From Caulobacter sp. AP07 (GTDB lineage: Bacteria; Pseudomonadota; Alphaproteobacteria; Caulobacterales; Caulobacteraceae): 37,878 nucleotides of DNA. Positions 34,775 through 37,878 of the stretch are shown here, in pieces; position 1 is the first letter of the stretch, and each line of letters opens with the position of its first letter. Where the stretch lies: NCBI RefSeq assembly GCF_000281955.1, contig NZ_AKKF01000173.1, positions 1 through 37,878 on the forward strand, given 5' to 3'. The translations under genes and the position numbers were made by a program. The notes beneath the pieces were generated by a model that made no database searches, was not told the DNA's origin, and worked only from the letters and a program-made list of their open reading frames with translations.

Positions 34775-35187
34775 GCGGCCTTTGTGGTGATGGCGACATC
34801 GACATTGCCGCGCGTGGCGTTGGAATAGGGGCAGACCTTGTGCGCCGTCGCAACCAGGGCTTCGGCTTCTTCCTGGGTCAGGCCCTGGGTTTCGACTTCC
34901 AGCGCCACTTCCAGCTTGAAGCCGACTTCGAGCGGGGCCAGGCCGACCACGCCGGTGACGGTCGAGCCGGTCAGGCCGATCTTCTGCTGGCGGGCGACGA
35001 AGGCCATGGCGCTCTGGAAGCAGGCGGCGTAGCCGGCCGCGAACAGCTGCTCGGGATTGGTGCCGTTACCCTTGCCGCCCAGGGCCTTGGGCATGGCCAG
35101 GGTGACGTCCAGCAGGCCGTCGTCGGTGCGGACGTTACCTTCGCGGCCGCCGGTGGCCGTGGCGCGGGTTTGATAGAGGGTGGACAT
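34771..35187 (-). CDS. ohr: Organic hydroperoxide resistance protein (peroxiredoxin-like thiol peroxidase)
   Basis: Ohr reduces organic and lipid hydroperoxides with lipoylated partners. The 138-residue protein has both reactive cysteines, Cys56 in GYAACFQSA and Cys119 in KVCPYSNATRG, and the conserved Arg20 and Glu47 that surround the peroxidatic cysteine. AGGAG lies seven bases before the ATG. It is the promoter-proximal gene of ohr-ohrR. Two identical palindromes in its leader suggest peroxide-inducible control by OhrR. Confidence 0.95.
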   Translation of the reverse strand: MSTLYQTRATATGGREGNVRTDDGLLDVTLAMPKALGGKGNGTNPEQLFAAGYAACFQSAMAFVARQQKIGLTGSTVTGVVGLAPLEVGFKLEVALEVETQGLTQEEAEALVATAHKVCPYSNATRGNVDVAITTKAA

Positions 35188-35223
35188 GAGAGGCTCCTGT
35201 GATGGTGTAGTGATGACGATTTA

Positions 35224-35235
35224 ATCGTGCGCGAT
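35224..35235 (-). promoter_or_regulatory. Candidate OhrR operator, proximal copy, over the ohr promoter
   Basis: ATCGTGCGCGAT is a 12-base palindrome with one mismatched pair. It directly follows and overlaps TATAAT on the minus strand (35239 to 35234), a good -10 box for ohr. A bound repressor would cover the transcription start. An identical copy lies 41 bases upstream of it. Confidence 0.6.
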
Positions 35236-35264
35236 TATATATCAAGAGCTGGGTGATGATTTTT

Positions 35265-35276
35265 ATCGTGCGCGAT
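35265..35276 (-). promoter_or_regulatory. Candidate OhrR operator, distal copy
   Basis: This is an exact copy of ATCGTGCGCGAT at 41 bases, about four helical turns, from the proximal copy. The two would face the same side of the DNA, which suits cooperative binding by two OhrR dimers. It lies upstream of the -35 region of ohr and downstream of the SnoaL-like gene's stop. Confidence 0.55.
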
Positions 35277-35297
35277 CTTTTGGGGCGTCCGTCGCCG

Positions 35298-35771
35298 CTA
35301 GGCCTTGGCCTTCGCCGCCTCGACCAGCGCGCTCAAGGCCTCCATCGGCGTCAGGTCGCCCAGCAGTTGGCGCACGATGGTCAGGGTGTCGGAATAGATC
35401 CGCTCGCAGACCAGAGTCTCGCCGTCGAACAGGAAGAAGGCGGTCATCTGGCAGGCGAACGGCCGGCCGGTGGCGGGTAGGGGGCCCAGCGGGCCCTTCT
35501 GCGTGCCCTCGAGGATGAACTCGACCACGATCCCGTCGTCGATATGGCGCAGCGACAGCAGGGTGTTGCGCTGGTCAGGGAAGGTCTGGCGCGAGGTGGC
35601 GTAATAGCGCTCGACGTCGGGGCGGCCGTCATGGACGGCGCCGGTGGCGATGATCTCGTAGTGGGGGTGGGGGAAGGTCGCCAGCACCTTGTCCCAGGCG
35701 TGGTCGATCTCGTCGGCCATGTGCTCGCGCACGATCGTCTCGCGCCGGGCGCGCAGCTGGTCCTGGGTCAT
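35298..35771 (-). CDS. SnoaL/NTF2-like protein
   Basis: The 157-residue protein has the NTF2-like cone fold, with HYEIIATGAVHDGRPDVERY, DDGIVVEFILEGTQKG and FLFDGETLVCERIYSDTLTI, as in polyketide-cyclase-like SnoaL proteins. No signal peptide is seen, so it is probably cytoplasmic. The ATG at 35771 has GGGAGGAAAG a few bases upstream. It precedes ohr on the same strand but the ohr promoter and operators lie between them, so they are probably separate units. The substrate and even an enzymatic role are unknown. Confidence 0.8.
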   Translation of the reverse strand: MTQDQLRARRETIVREHMADEIDHAWDKVLATFPHPHYEIIATGAVHDGRPDVERYYATSRQTFPDQRNTLLSLRHIDDGIVVEFILEGTQKGPLGPLPATGRPFACQMTAFFLFDGETLVCERIYSDTLTIVRQLLGDLTPMEALSALVEAAKAKA

Positions 35772-35847
35772 CGGTCTTTCCTCCCGTCCGCTCTTCGGCG
35801 GCGTCGGGAAGCATAGAACCATCAAAACGAATGTTTGGAAGTGCTGT

Positions 35848-36549
35848 TTACGCCGCCCAAGCCGCCGCGAAGCGCTTCAACAGCGAGCGGGCGGCGCTCT
35901 CGGCCCCGCCGTCGACGGCCTCCAGGCGCAGGAACAGGTCGCCCTGCCGATGGGCGCCGCGGGCCGGCAGGCCCTGGCCGGGCAGGCGCACCAGGCCGCG
36001 GGCGGCGGCCTTGGTCGAGATCCACACCAGGCGCGGGCCGATGGCCGTGGCCACCTCGATGCGCCCGCCCTCGGCGAGGACGCGGGAGTCCAGGCGAGCG
36101 GTCAGCCACAGGTCGTCGCCGCGCACCAGGGCTTGCGGATCGGTCTTGACGGCGACGCGGAACACCACGTCCTCGACCCGCACCTTGTCGTCCTCGCGCA
36201 GGCCGGCGGGCAGGGTCAGGCGCAGCTTGCGGGCGTCGACCATCATTTCCAGGGTTCCGCCGGCGAAGGCCATGGCGGTGTCGATCGTCAGGGTGGCCTG
36301 CTCGACGCGGGCCGGCTCGGCGACGGCGGGCGGGAAGTGGATCTGTGGGGTCGGATTGTCCTGCAGCAGGCGATAGGCGGTCAGCACGTCGCGGAACAGG
36401 GCCGCGTCGCCGCCGGGGCGGTCGGGGTGGGCGCGCTTGGCGGCTTCGCGATAGGCGGCCCGCAACTCGCGCTCGTCGGCGCCCGGGGCGACGCCGAGGA
36501 TGGCGCGCGCGGCCTGGAGGCTGAGAACGGAGGGAGCGCGGGCGGTCAT
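35848..36549 (-). CDS. J-domain protein with DnaJ-type C-terminal region
   Basis: The 233-residue protein opens with a J-domain (LQAARAILGVAPGADERELR, HPD at residues 41-43) and would stimulate a DnaK-type chaperone. A beta-rich part from about residue 85 resembles one DnaJ C-terminal substrate-binding domain (LRLTLPAGLREDDKVRV and RGDLFLRLE-like segments). The Gly/Phe linker and zinc finger of DnaJ are missing, so it is a type III or CbpA-like variant. The ATG has only a weak ribosome site. It is convergent with nothing and sits upstream of the SnoaL-like gene on the same strand. The client is unknown. Confidence 0.85.
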   Translation of the reverse strand: MTARAPSVLSLQAARAILGVAPGADERELRAAYREAAKRAHPDRPGGDAALFRDVLTAYRLLQDNPTPQIHFPPAVAEPARVEQATLTIDTAMAFAGGTLEMMVDARKLRLTLPAGLREDDKVRVEDVVFRVAVKTDPQALVRGDDLWLTARLDSRVLAEGGRIEVATAIGPRLVWISTKAAARGLVRLPGQGLPARGAHRQGDLFLRLEAVDGGAESAARSLLKRFAAAWAA

Positions 36550-36661
36550 GCCGCCGACCCTGCCGCGACTTGGTCAACGGGGCGTTAAGTTAAGACTTTC
36601 GAGCGTCTTCGAGCCAAGTGGAGACCGGTTCGCGTGAAGTAAAGCGCGCCAGGACAAGACC

Positions 36662-37003
36662 CTACCGGATGTGGCCGCTCATCAGCCACACCAGGCCGAA
36701 GACGCCGCACACCCCGGCCGCGAAGACGATCACCGCCCATGAGCCGCTCTTGCGATACCAGGTCACCGGGACGTCGACGTCGGGGCCCTCGAGCCGCGCC
36801 TGCTCGGCGGCGCGGTTGCGCAGCTTCAGCAGGTTCCAGGCCCCGGCCGCGAACAGGAAGACCCCGCCGATCGCCAGGATGATCCAGTCCTGGACGTCGT
36901 CGCCCTTCCACCGGACGGCCTCGATCCAGCCGACGCCGAGCCCGGCCGCGCACCACAGCGCCAGGGGAATCCAGGCCAACCGCGCCCGCGTGCCGAGTTT
37001 CAT
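36662..37003 (-). CDS. Small integral membrane protein of unknown function
   Basis: The 113-residue protein has three hydrophobic segments: [19 protein letters not shown] near the start, [18 protein letters not shown] in the middle and [20 protein letters not shown] at the end. A basic and acidic loop of about 35 residues lies between the second and third. No catalytic or binding motif is visible and I do not recognise the family. It is divergent from pdxH, with 115 bases between the starts. The ribosome site is weak, so the exact start is uncertain. Confidence 0.7.
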   Translation of the reverse strand: MKLGTRARLAWIPLALWCAAGLGVGWIEAVRWKGDDVQDWIILAIGGVFLFAAGAWNLLKLRNRAAEQARLEGPDVDVPVTWYRKSGSWAVIVFAAGVCGVFGLVWLMSGHIR

Positions 37004-37118
37004 GGGAGTTCAAATCCTGGGGCGCGGAACCGTCCGCGCGCGTGGGCGGCAGATGCGCGCGTCAAGCTTGGCGCGTCAAGCGTGGCCCCACGCCGACGGG
37101 CGCCCTATATCGGTGGAC

Positions 37119-37784
37119 ATGACCGACGCGCCCCTGATCCCCGCCTCGCCGTCCGAGGATGACTATGTCCGCCAGGTGACGCAGGCCACGCCGCCGCCGC
37201 TGCTGCCGGAGGGCGATCCGATCCGGCTGTTCGAGGACTGGCTGGCCGAGGCCGGCAAGGGCGAGCCGCACGATCCCAACGCCATGGCGCTGTCGACGGT
37301 CGACGACGACGGCCTGCCGGACTCGCGCATGGTGCTGCTCAAGAGCGTCGATGCGCGCGGCTTCGTCTTCTACACCAACACCGAAAGCGCCAAGGGCGTT
37401 GAACTCGGCGGGCATCCCAAGGCCGCCCTGCTGTTCCACTGGAAGTCGCTGCGCCGCCAGGTGCGGGTGCGCGGCGTGGTCGAGCCGGTGACGCCGCAGG
37501 AAGCCGACGCCTATTTCGCCAGCCGCGCCCGCCACAGCCAGCTGGGCGCCTGGGCTTCGGACCAGTCGCGGCCGCTGCCCGACCGCCTGGCCCTGGAGCG
37601 GCGGGTGGCCGAGATGGCGCTGAAGTTCGGCCTGGGCAAGGTGCCGCGCCCGCCGCACTGGTCGGGCTACCGCGTCGTGCCCCAGGTCATCGAATTCTGG
37701 CGCGACCGCCCGTTCCGCCTGCACGAACGCCTGGTCTATGAGCGGGTCGGCGAGGGTTGGGCGACCAAGCGGCTGTTTCCGTAG
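37119..37784 (+). CDS. pdxH: Pyridoxamine 5'-phosphate oxidase
   Basis: PdxH oxidises pyridoxamine or pyridoxine 5'-phosphate to pyridoxal 5'-phosphate with FMN and oxygen. The 221-residue protein matches the family length (218 in E. coli). It carries [51 protein letters not shown], the Tyr/Phe-rich [17 protein letters not shown] and the terminal KRLFP. The ATG at 37119 is preceded by no clear ribosome site, as is common in this group of bacteria; a GTG at 37113 is in frame. Confidence 0.96.
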   Translation: MTDAPLIPASPSEDDYVRQVTQATPPPLLPEGDPIRLFEDWLAEAGKGEPHDPNAMALSTVDDDGLPDSRMVLLKSVDARGFVFYTNTESAKGVELGGHPKAALLFHWKSLRRQVRVRGVVEPVTPQEADAYFASRARHSQLGAWASDQSRPLPDRLALERRVAEMALKFGLGKVPRPPHWSGYRVVPQVIEFWRDRPFRLHERLVYERVGEGWATKRLFP

Positions 37785-37788
37785 AAGA

Positions 37789-37847
37789 ACCCCTCTCCCA
37801 GAGGGAGAGGGAGGGGCCCAAGCGTAGCTTGGGAGGGTGAGGGGTTT
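37789..37847 (+). repeat. Dispersed palindromic intergenic repeat, copy C
   Basis: This copy matches copy A almost base for base (CCCTCTCCC-AGA-GGGAGAGGG, AGGGGCCCA, TGGGAGGGTGAGGGGTTT) and differs mainly in the short loop (AGCGTAGCT). It starts five bases after the pdxH stop and could end its transcript. The stop codon of a possible leftward gene at the window edge lies inside it. Confidence 0.85.
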
Positions 37848-37878
37848 AGACGTCAAACGGCGTGCCGGCAGGGCGCTC
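37846..37878 (-). CDS. Possible 3' end of a gene running in from the right edge
   Basis: On the minus strand the last 33 bases read ERPAGTPFDV followed by TAA. This looks like the C-terminus of a protein whose stop falls in repeat copy C. Ten codons are too few to identify it, and the frame could be chance. Confidence 0.25.
   Translation of the reverse strand, partial: ERPAGTPFDV

Overview
The window is GC-rich, densely packed alphaproteobacterial chromosome, most like a Caulobacter. This rests on the codon use, the TonB-receptor/flavin-halogenase pairing in a sugar locus, the hut gene order, and a dispersed palindromic intergenic repeat. I cannot name the species. There is no rRNA, tRNA, CRISPR array, transposase or phage gene.

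Block 1 (about 1-5.2 kb, minus strand) is a galactose/galactonate operon: an IlvD/EDD-type sugar-acid dehydratase, 2-keto-3-deoxygalactonokinase, 2-keto-3-deoxy-6-phosphogalactonate aldolase and a vSGLT-like sodium/sugar symporter. The first gene pairs overlap. A GntR-family regulator runs off the left edge. Block 2 (5.5-14.8 kb, plus strand) holds a TonB-dependent receptor, a flavin-dependent 'tryptophan' halogenase homologue, a GH35 beta-galactosidase with a DUF5597-type tail and a GH31 alpha-xylosidase with a PA14 insert. Block 3 (14.9-25.6 kb) looks unrelated: an exported NTF2-like protein, an M23 peptidase, the complete five-step histidine pathway (hutI-hutH-hutG-hutU-hutD divergent from hutF-hutC, with a HutC-type operator between them), a tiny basic protein and an SDR oxidoreductase. 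Block 4 (25.8-34.3 kb) returns to glycans: GH29 alpha-L-fucosidase and GH74 xyloglucanase on minus, divergent from GH3 beta-glucosidase and a CE20-like acetylesterase on plus. Block 5 (34.3-37.9 kb) is ohrR-ohr, a SnoaL-like protein, a J-domain protein, a small membrane protein and pdxH.

Blocks 1, 2 and 4 together make a xyloglucan utilisation system. GH74 cuts the backbone and CE20 removes acetyl groups. GH29 removes fucose, GH35 galactose and GH31 xylose, and GH3 takes the glucan backbone to glucose. All six enzymes carry export signals. The TonB receptor would import oligosaccharides, and the symporter plus the De Ley-Doudoroff enzymes would take up and burn the released galactose. Galactose dehydrogenase, lactonase, and fucose and xylose catabolism are not in the window.

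The blocks share a LacI/GalR-style operator (about TGATAGCGSTAWCA, central CG). Copies lie before the TonB receptor (a perfect palindrome plus a weaker second copy), at the GH35 promoter, between GH74 and GH3, and inside the 3' end of dgoK. A second LacI-style motif (about TGACARCGYTGTCA) lies before GH3 and in the dgoK tail. No LacI-family gene is present, so the regulators must be encoded elsewhere. The shared motifs suggest one regulon that has been split by the hut block, with palindromic repeats near both junctions.
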